Source: Monosporascus cannonballus (taxonomy: Eukaryota; Ascomycota; Sordariomycetes; Xylariales). From it: 64,000 nt of DNA. The stretch spans positions 186,001 through 250,000 of the forward strand of contig QJNS01000046.1 in assembly GCA_004154925.1 (NCBI GenBank), given 5' to 3'. Position numbers and translations under genes: made by a program. Below, in pieces: positions 13,714 to 27,700 of this stretch (position 1 is its first letter; each line of letters starts with the position of its first letter). The notes below the pieces were generated by a model that saw only the letters and a list, made by a program, of their open reading frames with translations, made no database searches and was not told where the DNA came from.

Positions 13714-16700
13714 TAAGATTAATAGTTTAATATTCGTATTCGAAAAATAATTAAATATTATTTATTAACTCTCTATATAATAAAGTTATAGAAAAGTAAT
13801 AATATAAATTTTTAAAGCTTTTTAATTAGAATGATTTGTAAAAAAGACGTTATTTACGTATAGAAATAATCGTACGTAATAGTTTTCGTTATTTTTAAAA
13901 TTTAAAATTAAAGTACGTATAAAATAAACCCAAAACGTAATTTCGTTAACGGGGTTAAAATATTTAAAGTTAACGTTTTTATAATAAATTAATAAATAAA
14001 AAATAACTTTAATTACATCCGAGCAAATAGCGATAATTCCGTATATTAGCTTTTCGAATATTTTAAAATTTGGCCTTTTTAACGTTATAAACGTTTCGCT
14101 TTAATATTTTTAGAAATTCTTTTCTTTAAAACCTTTAAAATAATGTTTTTTAAATTTTGGGAACTTAAAATATACATATAGCTTTCCTAATAAATATTTT
14201 ATAATAATTATAATTTTTTTATATATATGAATTTATAATATACCTCATGTCAGAAATTACTATAACTTTTTAATGTTCTTAATATAAAAACTCTATATTA
14301 ATTTTATGATGAACTTTTTAAGAGATCTTATATTGAAAGTTTTGGATCTTATACTTATATTACTAGTATAAAAAGATAAAACCAACTAGTTATTAATTAT
14401 AACGTATACATTATCCGCCACGCATTTTAAGTTTAGGTTTGGTTAATTTTACGATTAAATTCTCTTATTATAAAAATAATGTATCTTTTCAACTATATAT
14501 ATCATTTAATAACGTTAAATAAAAGCTCGAATATATATATTCTTATAAAAACGTATTTATATTAATTTATTAAAATCTTTGAACAAAAATGCGTTAATAG
14601 TATTAAAATAACGAATTCTAAGATTCAGTCGAGTCATAACATTTCTAAGGATGCAAAAAAAGCCTTTTGATTAATATAAATATATAAACATTAAGGTTTA
14701 TACAAAATTAAAGCTTATTACGGATAATAACTTTAACTTCAAATTTTTAAAATAGCTTATATTTATTAAGTTTATATATAAACATTTATATGAATAGAGA
14801 ATTACCGTTAACACTTATATTTTAAATCGTTCTTAATAATATAGTAACGAGAGTCCATCTTTGTATTCACTATATATCATCTTACTTTGTAATATAATTA
14901 TTTTTTAATTATTAATATATATATTATGTAGTTTTCAATTAACCTTTAAAAAAAACCGGAAGAATAATACGAAATAAACGATTATATTTAATAATAGTTA
15001 AAAACATAATATTAAAAGCGATTAAATACGTATTAAACTTTTGAATTTTAACTTATAACTAATATTACCTAATATAACTTCTTCTCTTCTATTTTTTGTT
15101 TCGTAATTAATAATATTTATTTAAGATGAAAAATATAATTTTTTACAATATTGATATAAATAACCCGGATTTAATAACATATGTTGCATTTTATCTAGCG
15201 ATAATACGTTTAATTGTTAACAATTTAAATTTTTAAAAGCTAAAATAATTTCTAGTGTAAGTAAATTAGATTATATAATTTCTCGTTTTAAATCGTCCGT
15301 TTTATTAAAAACACTTAAATGTATTTTATATTTATTGTTTTTTACTATATAAAACAAGGTGTCTTTAAAATATAAATTATAAGTTTTTTAAATTTTTATT
15401 TTCTCAATTTCTTATAAAGGTTCTTAATTAGAAATGTTTGTAGCTATTATCATTATATCGTAAATAGCTATTTTAAATTGATTTTACGTTATAGCATTAT
15501 TTACCACGTTAATAATTTTTATATTTAACAAATTTCTGTTAAAAATATTTGAAATTCTTTTAAAAATTATTATTTTAAAAAAAATTAAACATATTCTTAA
15601 TTCAATCGTGTAAATTCGAGATTTCGAAGAAAATCCTTTTCGTTCGCCCTAACATATTTTCGTTGTGTCGAAAGTAACGTTCTTAATTGTACAAACGCGT
15701 TATTAGCAAGGAATTTATATTTAATATATATTATTAATTTCGTAATTTTTAAAGTGACTGATTGACGCCTTAAGATTTATTTTTTAAACATTTTCTATCT
15801 TAATAAATAGTTTCTCGTAACATATAAACTTTTAGGTAGAAAAATACGATATTTGTTACCTTTACTATTAAGACTTTTTTAGAAATAAGTATTTTATCTC
15901 TTTTAATTAATTACTCGTTAAAGATTTAAATAAAAGCTTATTACCTTAAGATTTTACTAAATATATAATTGACGATATATATATAGTTATTTTTATAAAT
16001 TCTGGCTATAAGTTCAACGAAAAATTGCTATTAATAATTCAACATCGTACCTTTATAATAATTAGGCCATTCATATATTTTTAAATACTTGTAAACGTTT
16101 TAGTATATAAACACAAAGGCTTATAAGATATACTTTTATTAAAAAGCAATTTCTAGAACCTGTTTTCGAAGAGTAATTTCTCGTTTAATATAATTAATTT
16201 AACCTTAATATTTACACAGATAATAATTAATGTTTTTGTACGCCTTTTTAAAGCGTTATTACATTTGAAAAAGTTACGCATATTATATTAAAACATTTAG
16301 TTTTCTTACTCGGTTACTATTATAATATTTTCTTTCTTGTTATAACAACTTAATAATCTTAATATAAAATAATTAATAATAAATAAACTTTTATTTCAGT
16401 AATTACTCATACTACGTTCTCGAAAACGCGTAAATTTAGAAAAACTAGTTTTCAGTACTATATTATAACGTTTTTTTAAAAAGAAAACTTTTAAAAAATT
16501 GGAAATTATTACTATAAAACTTTTATCATAAGATTAACTTAAAAAACAAAAATTTCTACAGAATAAGTTCCGAAACGAAATCCTTATCTTCGTTTTCGAA
16601 AATAACTTTATCTTTTAAATTACTTTCGTTCTTTAAAACGAAAAAGAAAAATAAGCTCTTTGTAGCTATTACAAATACTATTAAAATAATATTACATTTA

Positions 16701-16950
16701 TCGTTTCTAGTATTAATTTAATGTAATATATAACAAGCTAACATTTGATTTAATTAAACATTTTGATTTTTGTTTTTAATGCCTAATAATATATAACGTT
16801 GATTTCGATATTCTAATAAATCCTAATCTATTAAAATAGCGGATATAATATTAAGTAAATATATATCTTGAAAACATATAAATAATTTTTTAAAAAAATA
16901 TTAAAGCGGTTTATTAAAGTAATAAACGTAATCCTTGGTATATTTTCGCT
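13714..16950 (-). pseudogene. Ty1/Copia pol relic (oldest element of the nest)
   Basis: This is an RIP-degraded Copia pol read on the minus strand. The part at about 13,730-14,400 aligns base for base, allowing C/T and G/A changes, with 63,240-63,860. The latter translates on the minus strand to a recognisable Copia reverse-transcriptase/RNase H junction. The far 3' end of the element was removed by or lies beyond the A1 insertion at 13,713. The upstream part continues beyond B1 at 21,566-21,961 and ends in the split 5' LTR. No intact reading frame remains. The upper limit near 16,950 is set by the change to a GC-richer patch and is approximate. Confidence 0.7.
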
Positions 16951-17225
16951 TACGATATTGAATTAGAGTAGGGGAGAATTGGTCTTGATCAGTGCGAATA
17001 AGCAAATTATATTACGATACGGAAAAAGATTATCGAGATGACCAATTTAATCCGATTGTATAAATGGTGTTAAATCTGGATAATTGCAGTAGCAGAAAAC
17101 ATGTTAAATGGCCATGGTCGTGGATAATGTCCAGGGGTTAAACTGGTGGTAACAAAGAACTTCTTAATATATATATAAGACCCGGGCTTTCTGATCAGCC
17201 GAACCTGATTTTGGGCGTAACACTT
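16951..17225. other. GC-richer patch with TATA-like box inside the AT-rich block
   Basis: This stretch keeps normal base composition (for example ATGGCCATGGTCGTGG and AGACCCGGGC) between heavily mutated neighbours. A run of TATATATATATAAG at about 17,166-17,178 and a possible LTR-like end GCGTAACA (to about 17,221) suggest a remnant LTR promoter/R region on the plus strand, perhaps of a young or low-copy element. No second copy is visible in the window, so the identity is open. Confidence 0.35.
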
Positions 17226-17279
17226 TGCTCTATTTCAATATTTAAATATTTTATGTCGATTAAAAATCGTCCCGTTATT

Positions 17280-20200
17280 TTTAGTAAATATGCCGAAAGT
17301 TAGAAATTCGTTTACGATAACTGGAAAATTATACGCGAAATTAATCATTTCGAGATTTTTATCTAAGAACAATACTAAATAATTAATTTCGACATCGTTC
17401 TACTTGAGAATTACGATATGATCTTTGAATTATCAAGGATATGCCAGTACGGAATTTTAATTAATAAAGAGACTAGTCAAGTAAAGTTTGCCTTATACCT
17501 CGTTAATAGGTAAAAAAGAAAAAAAACGAAGATCTTAATATTCGATCGAAAATAGCAACAAATGCAGGCATAAGGATACGACAAATACCTTACCACCTAA
17601 AAAGACAAAACATAAAAATAAAAATAGATATCTAAAAAAGAACGACGTATTATTGCTAATATTAAAGCGAAATTAAGACAATTAAATAACGATCAAAAAT
17701 AACAGCCTCAAAAGTCAGAAAATTTAATAAATATGCCACTATAATATTACCGATAAAAGCAATTCTTTAGAAAAAAGCTCGATACGAAACTACTAGAACA
17801 TAACGAATAAAATTATAAGATAATCCTTAAAAAAGAGTTTTCGACGAAGTTTTACCCCATTTACAATCATAACAGAAACGAATTATACGTTCTTAAAAAA
17901 TACCTAGAAAATCGGTTATAAAAAGGATAGATTTAATTTTCGAAGTTACTAATGGGATATCTAATATCTTTTATATCAAAAAAACTGGAAATTACGACTT
18001 ATAATTAAGTATCGATAACTAAATAATATTATTATTAAAAATCGAAAATTATTTCCTTTAATCAAGAAATAAATATCCGACTTTACGGAACCAAATAGTT
18101 CATAATATTTAATTTTAAAGATAAATATAACCTTATGAAGATTAAAAGAAATACGAATAAAAATAATTTTCAAGACAAAATACGAACTATTTAAATATTT
18201 AATTACATTGATAGAATGCATAAACGTACTAGTAATCTTCTAACGAATAATTAATTATATATTACGAAAATTTCTCGATATTTTTGTTGTTTGCTATCTC
18301 GACGACATTTTTATTTTTTTAAAAACGAAAAAGCATATTTAAAATCCGTTTATAAAATTCTTTAAGCTTTACAAAATACGAGACTGCGGGTAAATATAAA
18401 ACAAAGTTAATTTTACATACAAGACATGGAATATCTAAAATATATAATTACATCAGAATATATTAAGATAAATCTAAAAAGAATCGCTGTAGTCAAAGAA
18501 TGGTAAACGTCAACCACGGTTAAAAAGATACAGATATTCCTTGGATTCGCCAATTACTACAGAAAGTTCATTCGAAACTTCAGCAAAATAACTATGTCTC
18601 TAATCAATCTTACGAAAAAAATTTAAATAGACGTCTAAAACCAAAAAAAACGTTTTAAAAAATTAAGAATGCAATTACTAACAAACCAATATTAATTATG
18701 TACGATTTAATATGCCCCGTTGAATTAAAAACCGATATTTCGAATTACGTATTAGGCGCAATAATCGGACAGCGTAATAATTAAGGCAAACTATATCTTA
18801 TTACATTTTTTATAGAAGTTAAAAAAAGTCGAATTCAATTACGGCATTCTAATTAAAAACTTTATGACCATTATTATGGCATTCCGAAAATTCAAATATT
18901 TTTTAAAGAGAAGTTTGTACCAGATCAAGGTTTATACAGATTATCAAAATCTTACCCGTTTTTTCATAACGAAAAATCTTATAGGATAATAATTAAAAAA
19001 CGGAGAAAAATTAAGAAATTCTAATATCGCTATCATCTATAAAAAGGGTTCAGAAAACGGCAGAACCGATACTTTAAGCAGATAATCAAATTTTAAAAAG
19101 AAATTAAAGTGAACCATATAATTTTTAATACCACTATAAAGAAATTTACGCTGATGTTGAATTACGACAATTCAGGCAATACCTTTTAATATGCATCAGA
19201 GAGTCCAGCAATACAACGACGATCTTATAAAAATCGAAAAATAAATAAAATATAAATTTTAATAAAGTATTAAAAGAACTTAGTACGAAAAATACATAAA
19301 CATTAGCTACATAAATATCCAGATATTCAAAAAAACTCTAAAACGATTTGAACTTATATATTGCTTTCCTAAAATAAAAATAATAATTCAAAAAATACGA
19401 CAATTATATAACCTTTACAATAAAGCTAAAGTACGACATTATAAGTCTTACAAAAAATTACAGCTATTACTAATTATAAAACGGCCATAATATATAATTA
19501 CATTTAACTTTATTACTAAACTCCGCATATTAAAAATCTAGTTACAAAAATATATTATAATAATATTTTCGTAATCGTCGATCAATTTACAAAATTCTCT
19601 TATTTTTTATTACATCATAAGAATAAAAACGCCGAATAAATAATATACATTTCCTTTAAACATATTTTTAATATATACGGATTACTAATAAATTTTCTTT
19701 CAAACAAATGACTAATATTTGTATTTCAGTTTTAGCAAAGCTTTATAACATAAATGGGCCAAAATCATAAATTATTTTACGTTTTTAAATTATAAACTAA
19801 TAAATAAATAAAATAAACGAACTAAACTTCAAAAACTTACTTACGATATTATATTAATTACTAACAAAATAGCTCAATTAAAAAATTACCTATTACTTAA
19901 TTAACTTATCATACTAGCTATTACGAAACTATTAAAATAATTCTAGTATATATAAATTTAATCTTTATTCCAAAAACCTACAAAGAAATACACAATAACG
20001 GTCCAATTAATATTAAAATAATCTTTACATTAAAATGGCTTAAATAGTTATACCAAGAAATAAAAATAAAAATAAAATTTATATAAAAGTAAATAAACAA
20101 ATATTATAATCGAAAATAATTAAACGAATTAATGTTCGAAAAAAGGAAAATAATTTATCTTGTTTTTAAAAATATTTAAACAAAAAAAACCCAACAAAAA

Positions 20201-20560
20201 ATTCGAATTCAAATATATCGGTCTATATAAAATCGTTAAGAAAAGTTCAAAAAACAATTACCGGTTAAAATTTCTACTAAGAATCAAACTTTATTCAATT
20301 TTTCATATTTTTCTATTCGAATCAACGACAAATAGAATCAAAACGCATATAATCTAAAATACAGTAAAAATAAAAAACAATACGGCATACAAAGTGAAGA
20401 AAATCCTCGATATTCGGAAACAAAACAGACTTATCCAATACTTAATTTAATGAAAAAAAGCACCCGGACTTCAAAAACATCTAGAAAACCGCCAAAAATC
20501 TTATTAGCGCCTAGCACTTATTAAAGAACTTTTATCAGCCGCAACGGGTACACCCCAGTT
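17280..20560 (+). pseudogene. pol polyprotein relic of B1
   Basis: This is a stop-ridden pol. Aspartic-protease-like text YDMIFELSRICQYGILINKE lies at about 17,415-17,475. The RT active site reads VCYLDDIFIFLK at 18,289-18,324, and both catalytic aspartates are still encoded. RNase H-like text LKTDISNYVLGAIIGQR is followed by KVYTDYQNLT and an IIYKKGSENGRTDTLS stretch. In the integrase, NRRSIYKILLF corresponds to the usual VDRFTKF. An open frame at 20,160-20,357 covers the integrase C-terminus (GLYKIVKKSSKNNYRLKF, then IFHIFLFE). A chromodomain (KKILDIRK...LIQYLI) follows. It is less degraded than A1/A2 but non-functional. Confidence 0.87.
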
Positions 20561-20584
20561 AATAATTAACCAGTTTATAGGTTC

Positions 20585-20830
20585 GATATTTAATTAATTA
20601 ACCGGATCTGCGGCTTACGTTAACGTGGCTGCGGCAACCGCGGCTTTTAACCGCTGTTGTTCCTGTTCCAAGCGTTCGAATTTTTCTATGGCCTTCGTAT
20701 CCTTAATATCTTAATAGAACATCTTAATATTACGGCGACAAAGCAGCCGCCTTTGCTTTTGCAAACGGTCCAGCTTATTAACAACCGTTCGTAATATTTT
20801 GTAAACTTACTTTTTTTTACGTTCTAAAGA
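20585..20830 (-). pseudogene. Antisense coiled-coil reading frame in the 3' region of B1
   Basis: Behind the chromodomain, on the opposite strand to pol, a GC-richer stretch translates to a charged helical sequence. It contains ILRTVVNKLDRLQKQRRLL and then KFERLEQEQQRLKAAVAAA before a stop at about 20,615. Heptad-like leucines and many K/R/E/Q residues suggest a coiled coil. One stop codon interrupts it. B2 has a diverged counterpart in the same place (about 28,075-28,250). I do not recognise the family. It may be an extra antisense ORF of this chromovirus family or a captured gene fragment. Confidence 0.45.
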
Positions 20831-21144
20831 ATCCTTTTTATTAAAAAGTTTTTAATATTTAACTTTTAAAAATCTAAAAATATTATAAGGATCGTTATCA
20901 TAAATATAACGCGCATATTTTAAAAAACCCTAAGTAATCTTATACTTTATACCTTTTTTAATAACGAAAACAAAAACAATATTTTAAAACTAAAATGTTT
21001 AAGATGTGTTGAAAAACCTAAAAACGCTAACGCGCTTACGAAAATGACACTTTTTAATATAGCCCGATATAATAAGTATAAAAAATTATTTACCAAATTA
21101 ATAAATAAATAATTTGATTTTTAGGGATAAAAATCCTAAAAAGA

Positions 21145-21565
21145 GGGAAATCGAATTATAACTTAACGGTCTTAACTTTTTACGGATGGTCGGACTTACG
21201 AAAAAATAAAACCCGACCCCAGCCAAAACGTTACGGAACCAGCTTCAAAATCTCAAAATGCCAAGTATCTTAAGCCCTTTAAGCCGGCAAAAAAAGCTTA
21301 AAGGGCTTAACGAGCTTAAAAGTTTCAGCTTCTTAAGCACTTTAAGCTAAAATAAAGATATATACATTTATTATTTCTATAATTTAGATAATATTAGCTT
21401 ATAATACTTATCAATATCAATCGTGTGTAATATAATTTCGGCACTCTTGATATTACGAAACGTAATATACTACTATATTTATAGTTTAGAATCTTACGAT
21501 ACTCCTGCTAACATAAACCCGTACAACTAAAGTTTAATAGTTGGTTAAACCACCTAGCCGTTACA
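21145..21565 (+). repeat. B1 3' LTR
   Basis: The right half (about 21,350-21,565) matches the B2 LTR almost throughout: ATTTATTATTTCTATAATTTAG through GATACTCCTGCTAACATAAACC to CCGTTACA. The left half is more diverged and contains repeated TTAAGC/GCTTAA words (21,270-21,350). The start, after the purine run AAAAGAGGGAAAT, is approximate. At the site where B2's 3' LTR is split, this copy has one uninterrupted GATATATACATTTATT. Confidence 0.75.
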
Positions 21566-21961
21566 CTTTAGCAAAAACCTATTTATTATTCTTCTTTATT
21601 TAGAATTAACGAAATTAAAATAGAAATTCAATTCGCAAAAATAATTGTTACAATATATTAAGATTAATATATTACTACTGCAGGGCAGTTTTTGTACTAA
21701 TGTAAAATTCTAAAATATTATAGTTTTTAAGAATTTTTTTAAAAAAACTTAGAGGTTGATCTTAAAAAAATAATGTTCAAAATTGAATTAATTAACAATA
21801 ACTTTTAAATTAATATAAACAATTAACCGATAAATATCCGTCGCAATAAAGTAATAAATACACTGTATAAACGATAATGAAATTCTAAATAACTTTAACA
21901 AAACGGATATAACAAATATATCAAAGCATAGTTAAAAAGAAATACGAACGCGGCGTATAAC
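21566..21961 (-). mobile_element. Copia relic, 5' leader/gag-side fragment
   Basis: This AT-rich segment lies between the B1 3' LTR and the Copia LTR half. By position it is the 5' untranslated/gag side of the minus-strand Copia element, whose pol lies at 13,714-16,950. I see no readable protein in it. The assignment comes from its place in the nest, not from similarity. Confidence 0.45.
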
Positions 21962-22072
21962 TATAAGATTTTATGTCACAAACGGAAATATATAACTAAA
22001 AAAAATATAGTAAAGATTACATAACTTCTAAAAGGTCCTTTAAAAAAGGTAATAGTGGTAAACCTTTCTTAA
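21962..22072 (-). repeat. Copia 5' LTR, first half (split by B2)
   Basis: This matches 62,272-62,380, the LTR of the right-hand Copia element: TATAAGATTTTATGTCACA... aligns with TGTGAGACCCTGCATCACA..., and CTTCTAAAAGGTCC with CCTCTAGAAGGTCC. It stops at CTTAA (22,068-22,072), the target duplicated at 41,678-41,682. This half plus the other half (111 + 111 - 5 = 217 bp) equals the length of the intact LTR (219 bp). Confidence 0.85.
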
Positions 22073-22508
22073 TGTTATGACCTAACCAAGGGAGGGTCTC
22101 GGAAACGGTCACTCAATGATCGAAACAGGACCCAAGTGGGTCGGAACCACGTGACATAGATCCGAAGTGATCTAAGGGATCTAACGGGATTTATGTAATT
22201 ATCCGACATGGATCCGAAATAATCTAAGAGATATAACGAGATCTATGCAGTTATCCAATATAGATCCGAAGTAATCTAAGAGATGTAGCGTGATCCATAA
22301 AAAGATATGTACGTTTATTATTTCTATAATTTAGATAATTTTAATTTGTAATATGTATTAATATTAATCGTTTGTAATACGACTTTTATACTTTAATATT
22401 AAGAAATATAATTACGTTATTTGATTAATATGAAGTTTTACGATATTTTTATTAATATAAACTTGTACGATTAAGGTTTAATAATTAGTTAAACTTTTAA
22501 TCGTTATA
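22073..22508 (+). repeat. B2 5' LTR
   Basis: This 436-bp LTR starts TGTTATGACCTAACC and ends TCGTTATA (the RIP form of CCGTTACA). It contains a GATCCGAARTRATCTAAG motif repeated about every 60 bp (22,150-22,290). At 22,306-22,313 it holds a single TATGTACG, the unoccupied version of the site duplicated around the 12.6-kb insertion in the other LTR. Confidence 0.92.
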
Positions 22509-22544
22509 CGTTGCAAACTTTTATTTAATAATACCGTTAAATTT

Positions 22545-24735
22545 TGAGCAATATCGCCGACGTCATGTTTACTAGCAAGCAGCTCGAGTAGCTCACTTAC
22601 CAGGTCCTTAACTACTCGGATACTGGAATGGAATCCGAAAAAAAAAGGAAAAGCTTTATTTTTCTTGCGAAAAAGCTTTTCGACGTCTGGATGCTATAAA
22701 TAAACGCATTATTCAGCTTAAGAAAGATAATAATGATCTTACGATATTTTTTAAACCGCCTATAAGAAATTTAAAGAAAAAGGAAAAACTCTCGAGACCG
22801 GGAAATCTCTTTAAATAAGCCAGGTTATTTAGCTAAATTTCAACAAAAAACCAGAAAAGGTTTTTAAGCCTTTTAAATTAAAACTTGTCGACGTGACCTA
22901 AACCAAATTATAATTATTCTTAACTTAATACCGAATATATTTTGGGTATTGTCTTATTCAATTTATTACGTTTACGATACGAATAAAATTCGTAATCGAA
23001 CGATTTACTGGAAATATAATTATTTAACTCGAAATTATTATCAAAAATATATTTTATTATTAATTGAATAAAAAAACTCGGTAGTAATACGAATTTATAA
23101 CAAGTACGAATAATTTAAATAAATATTATGAAAGGTTTTTAAAATAATAAACGAAAAAATAATAGCTAAAATGCAGGTTTAACAGTTATAATAAAACGAA
23201 TTAATATCTAGTTACGATAATACGTTAATTTAGCTAACCGTTAAGTTAAATTAAAGATAAAAAGTATTAATAATTAAGTTTTTCGACAGTTTAAAAAAAT
23301 ACAAAAAAAACTTTTTAGGCGTAATCGGCCTAATTATTTCTCGGATTATATCGCTATGGTAATCAAGATTAACGATTACTAACACGTATAACGTATTAAA
23401 AATACTAAAGGAAAAAACGATAATAAATCCTGATATACGGCCAATACCAGCGCTCCTTAACGCAACAACATTTTTTACGGCACAAAACCAGAACCTATGG
23501 AATTAAAAATTACTTATAAAATATTAGAGCTAAATCCAGTACTACAATTATAATGAAACACAACATAAGGCAACATAATATAAAGCATCTAAGAAACCTT
23601 ATCAAAATAATTAAAAACTAATACTTAAGTGATAATTTAAAGAAAATCAAAGAAACGGAAGCAAATCTATTAACATAATCCAGTCTAAGTACATATTAGG
23701 TCTCTCATATCTAAAAACATAACAAAAGTTATTACGATAAGAAATGCGACAAGAAATACGAAAAACTAGAAAGCTGGCTTAATAAGTATCGCAAATATAA
23801 CAAAAAATCTTACGGGGATAATTACGCGAATACTAGGAATAGACAAAAAAAATCTATTCCGGAACCCTTAATTCATACGGCAAAATACATACTATATATT
23901 ATCGACGACGAGAATATTCAGATTACGAAAAATAGAAAAAATATATTTACGAACGGATTACTCGTATATATTATAAGGAATTCGATTTTCGAAACCATAC
24001 TAGAAATAACAAAAACGATCAATACTGGTATCGATATTTTCGATCTATAGCCCTAAAACATGTTTAATAACTAGCCGAAATAAAGAACTGGTTCGAAAAA
24101 AAGGAATATTCGCAAAAAACCTTTTTCGTTATTTTTAATAATATAATTACCAAATAAACAAAGTTAATTTAGCGCATAATAAAAAATTATTACTAGAAAC
24201 CTATTACGGATTTTTATTTTTAACTAGTATTTATTATAAACTTTTACGTGAAAAAAGTTATTAAGAAAAAAAGTACTGTAATTTATAAAAAGTCTTTAAA
24301 ACGATAATTTAAACGACATATAATAAGATATAATTATAAATATAAAAAATTAATTTATTTAATAAAGAAAGATTATAACAAAATTAAAAATGATTAATAT
24401 AATTCGAAAGAAAAATATGCCGACAATAACGACAAATATAGCAGCTTAATACGCTAAACAAAAAAACATAAATAAAGCTTAATAAATTTGAATAAGAATA
24501 AAAAAAAGATTACCGTTAAAAAAGCCGCAAAATAACGAAACCCAGAAAAATTAAAAGAAATTTTTAAAAAAGCCTTTAAATGTACTAATAAAAGCTTTTA
24601 ATGACCTGCTTATTTTGGATACACGAATTAAAATATATTAGTATACCGTAATGGTAAATTACGGAGCATTAAGTAGGAATTATATTATACAGAATTTAAT
24701 TAATAAGTTTAAATTGCTATAAAGATACAAGTTAA
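22545..24735 (+). pseudogene. B2 leader and gag relic
   Basis: This is the region between the 5' LTR and the protease. A GC-richer start (22,550-22,640, with ATGTTTACTAGCAAGCAGC) is followed by charged, stop-interrupted sequence, as expected for a Gag. I do not see a clear surviving zinc knuckle. The call rests mainly on its position in a full-length element. Confidence 0.55.
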
Positions 24736-24739
24736 AACC

Positions 24740-27700
24740 TTATATAATAACGAATGCTGAAAGTTAGGAATTCGCTTACGATAACTAAAAAATCATACGC
24801 AAAATTAATTATTTCGAAAATTTCGTCTAAGGAAGATACTAGATAATTAATTTTGATATCGTTTTACTTAGAAATTACCATATGATCTTAGGATTACCAT
24901 AAATACGCCAGTACGAAATTTTGATTAACGGAGAAATTAGCTAGATAAAGCTCATGTTATTCTTTATTAATAAACGATAAAAAGAAGAAATAAAATCTTA
25001 ATATTCGATCGATAATAGTAACGAATGGAAGCATAAAGATATGACAAAAACCTTATTACCGAAAAGGATAAATTATAAGAAAACAAACTGGATATCAGAA
25101 AAAAATACGACGTATCGTTATTATTATCAAAACGAAAATAAAATAATTAAATAATAATCTGGAACAATAATAACAGCTCCAAAGGTTAGAAAATCTAACT
25201 AATATGTCACCATAGTACTATAGATATAAGCAGTTTTTCAGAAAAAAATTCGATACGAAATTACTAGAACATAGCGAATGGAATTATGAAATAATCCTTA
25301 AAGAAGAATCTTCGACGAAATTTTACCCTATTTATAACCTTAGGTGAAACGAATTACGTATTTTTTTAAAAGAATACTTAAAAAATCGATTACAAAAAAG
25401 ATGGATTTAACTTTCGAAATCATTAGCAAAATATCTTATATTTTTCGTACCTAAAAAAATGAAAAATTACGATTTATAATTAACTATTAACAATTAAATA
25501 ATATCAGTATTAAGGATCGAACATTATTATATTTAATTATGGGAATAAAAGATTAATTTTATAAAACTAAATAATTTATAATATTCGATCTTAAAAATGG
25601 ATATAATCTTATTAAGATTAAAAACGAATACGAATAAAAAACAATTTTTAAAACGAAATACGGATTATTTAAGTATTTGGTTACGTTATTAAAATTTACG
25701 AATGTACCAATAATCTTCTAACGAGTAATAAATTATGTATTACAAGAATATTTCGATATTATTGTCGTTTGCTATTTTGATAATATTTTTAACTTTTTAA
25801 AGACCGAAGAAATATAGGTAAAATTTATTTACAAAGTTTTTTAAGTTTTATAGAACGTAAAGTTACTTATTAACGTAAAACAGAATTAATTTTACGTATA
25901 GGAAATAAGATATCTGAAACATATTTCTACTCTATGATATATTAGGATAGACCGCAAAAAAATCGTTGCAATTACAGAATAGTAAATGCCAATAACAATT
26001 AAAAAAGTACAGGCATTTCTTATATTTGTTAACTATTATATAAAGTTTTTTCGAAATTTTAGCAAAATAATTATATTTTTAACGAATTTTATGAAGAAAA
26101 AAGAGAATTTAAATATACTTTAAATACAGAAAAAGTAATTTACAACATTCAAGATATAATTCTTAACGAACTAATATTAATTATATACGATTTAAACCGT
26201 CCCGTTAAATTACACATCGATATTTCGGATTACGTATTAAGCGTAGTGATTAAATAACGAAATAATTAAGGCAAATTGCACTTTATTGCATTTTTTTTGT
26301 ATAAATTAAAGGAAATCGATTTTAATTACGGTATTTTAAATAAAGAATTTATAAGTATTATTATGACATTTTGAAAATTTAAGTATTTCTTAAAAGAAAA
26401 TTTATATTAGGTTAAAGTTTATACTGATTATTAAAATCTTATTTAATTTATTACGACTAGGAAATTTATAGCGTAATAACTTTATTACGCGGAAAAATTG
26501 GCGAACTTCGACTTCGTTATTATCTATAAAAAAGGTTTAAAAAATAATAAAGCAAATATCTTAAGTAAATAACTAAAATTCGAAAAAGATTAGTTAAAAT
26601 TAGTGATATAATTTTCGATATTACTATAAAGAAGTATTTACGCTTACGATAAATTGCTATAATCCGGGTATTACCTATTAATATATATTAGAAAATCTAA
26701 CAGTATAACGACATTTTCTAAAAAACTAAAAAAAGGATAAAATATAAATTTTAGAAAACTACCATAAAAACCTGGAACGAAAAATATACGAACATTAATT
26801 ATACGGATATCTAGAGATTTACAAGACCTTAAAACGACTTTAACGCATATATTCCTTTTTTAAAATAAAATTAACGGTACAAAACGTTATATAGTAATTC
26901 GATATTTGCGCGAAAACAAAAATAAGACGATATAAATTATACGAAAAATTACAGCTATTACTATCGTAAAATAATTATAATATTTAATTATATTCGATTT
27001 TATTACTAAACGTTTTATATTAAAAAAATCCAGTTATAAAAATACATTATGATAATATTTTCGTAATCGTTAACCGATTTACGAAATTTTCTTATTTCTT
27101 ATAATATTACGAGGATATAAACGCCGAACAAATAGTATGCATGTTCTTTAGATATACATTTAATATATATAAATTATTAATGGAAATTATTTTAAATAAA
27201 AAATTAATATTTGTATTTAAAATTTGGCAAAGCCTAATAACGCAAATCGGTCTAAATCACAAATTATTTAACGCGTTTAGACCTTATATAAATAAACAAA
27301 CAAAACGGATAAATTAAACCTTGAAAACCTACTTGCCATATTGTATTAATTACGAATAAAATAACTAGATTACAAAACTGTTAATTGCATAATTAATTTA
27401 TAATATTAGTTATTACGAAAATATTAAAATAATATTTACGAACCCAAAATTTAGTTTTATTTTAAAAGTTTATAAAAAATATATAACGATAATTTAATTA
27501 ATCTTAAAGTAATTTTTACATTAAAATAGTTACGATAATTATATTAAAAGATAAAATTAAAATTAGAATTCGTATGCAACTAAATAAATAAGTATTATAA
27601 CTAGAAAAGGTTAAAAGGATAAATTTTCGAACAAAAAATTTCGTTATTAAAAATATTTAAACAAAAAAACACAATAAAATATTCGATTTCAAATATACCG

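Larger units (their letters stand above)
17270..21565 (+). mobile_element. Ty3/Gypsy chromovirus relic B1 (5'-truncated)
   Basis: This is a plus-strand relic of a second chromovirus family. It matches B2 from the protease region (17,290 here, 24,748 there) to the 3' LTR. It lacks the 5' LTR and gag that B2 has at 22,073-24,740. The 3' LTR ends CTAGCCGTTACA at 21,565. Protein remnants in order are protease, RT (18,289-18,324), RNase H (about 18,700-19,090), integrase (about 19,260-19,960) and chromodomain (about 20,390-20,470). Confidence 0.85.
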
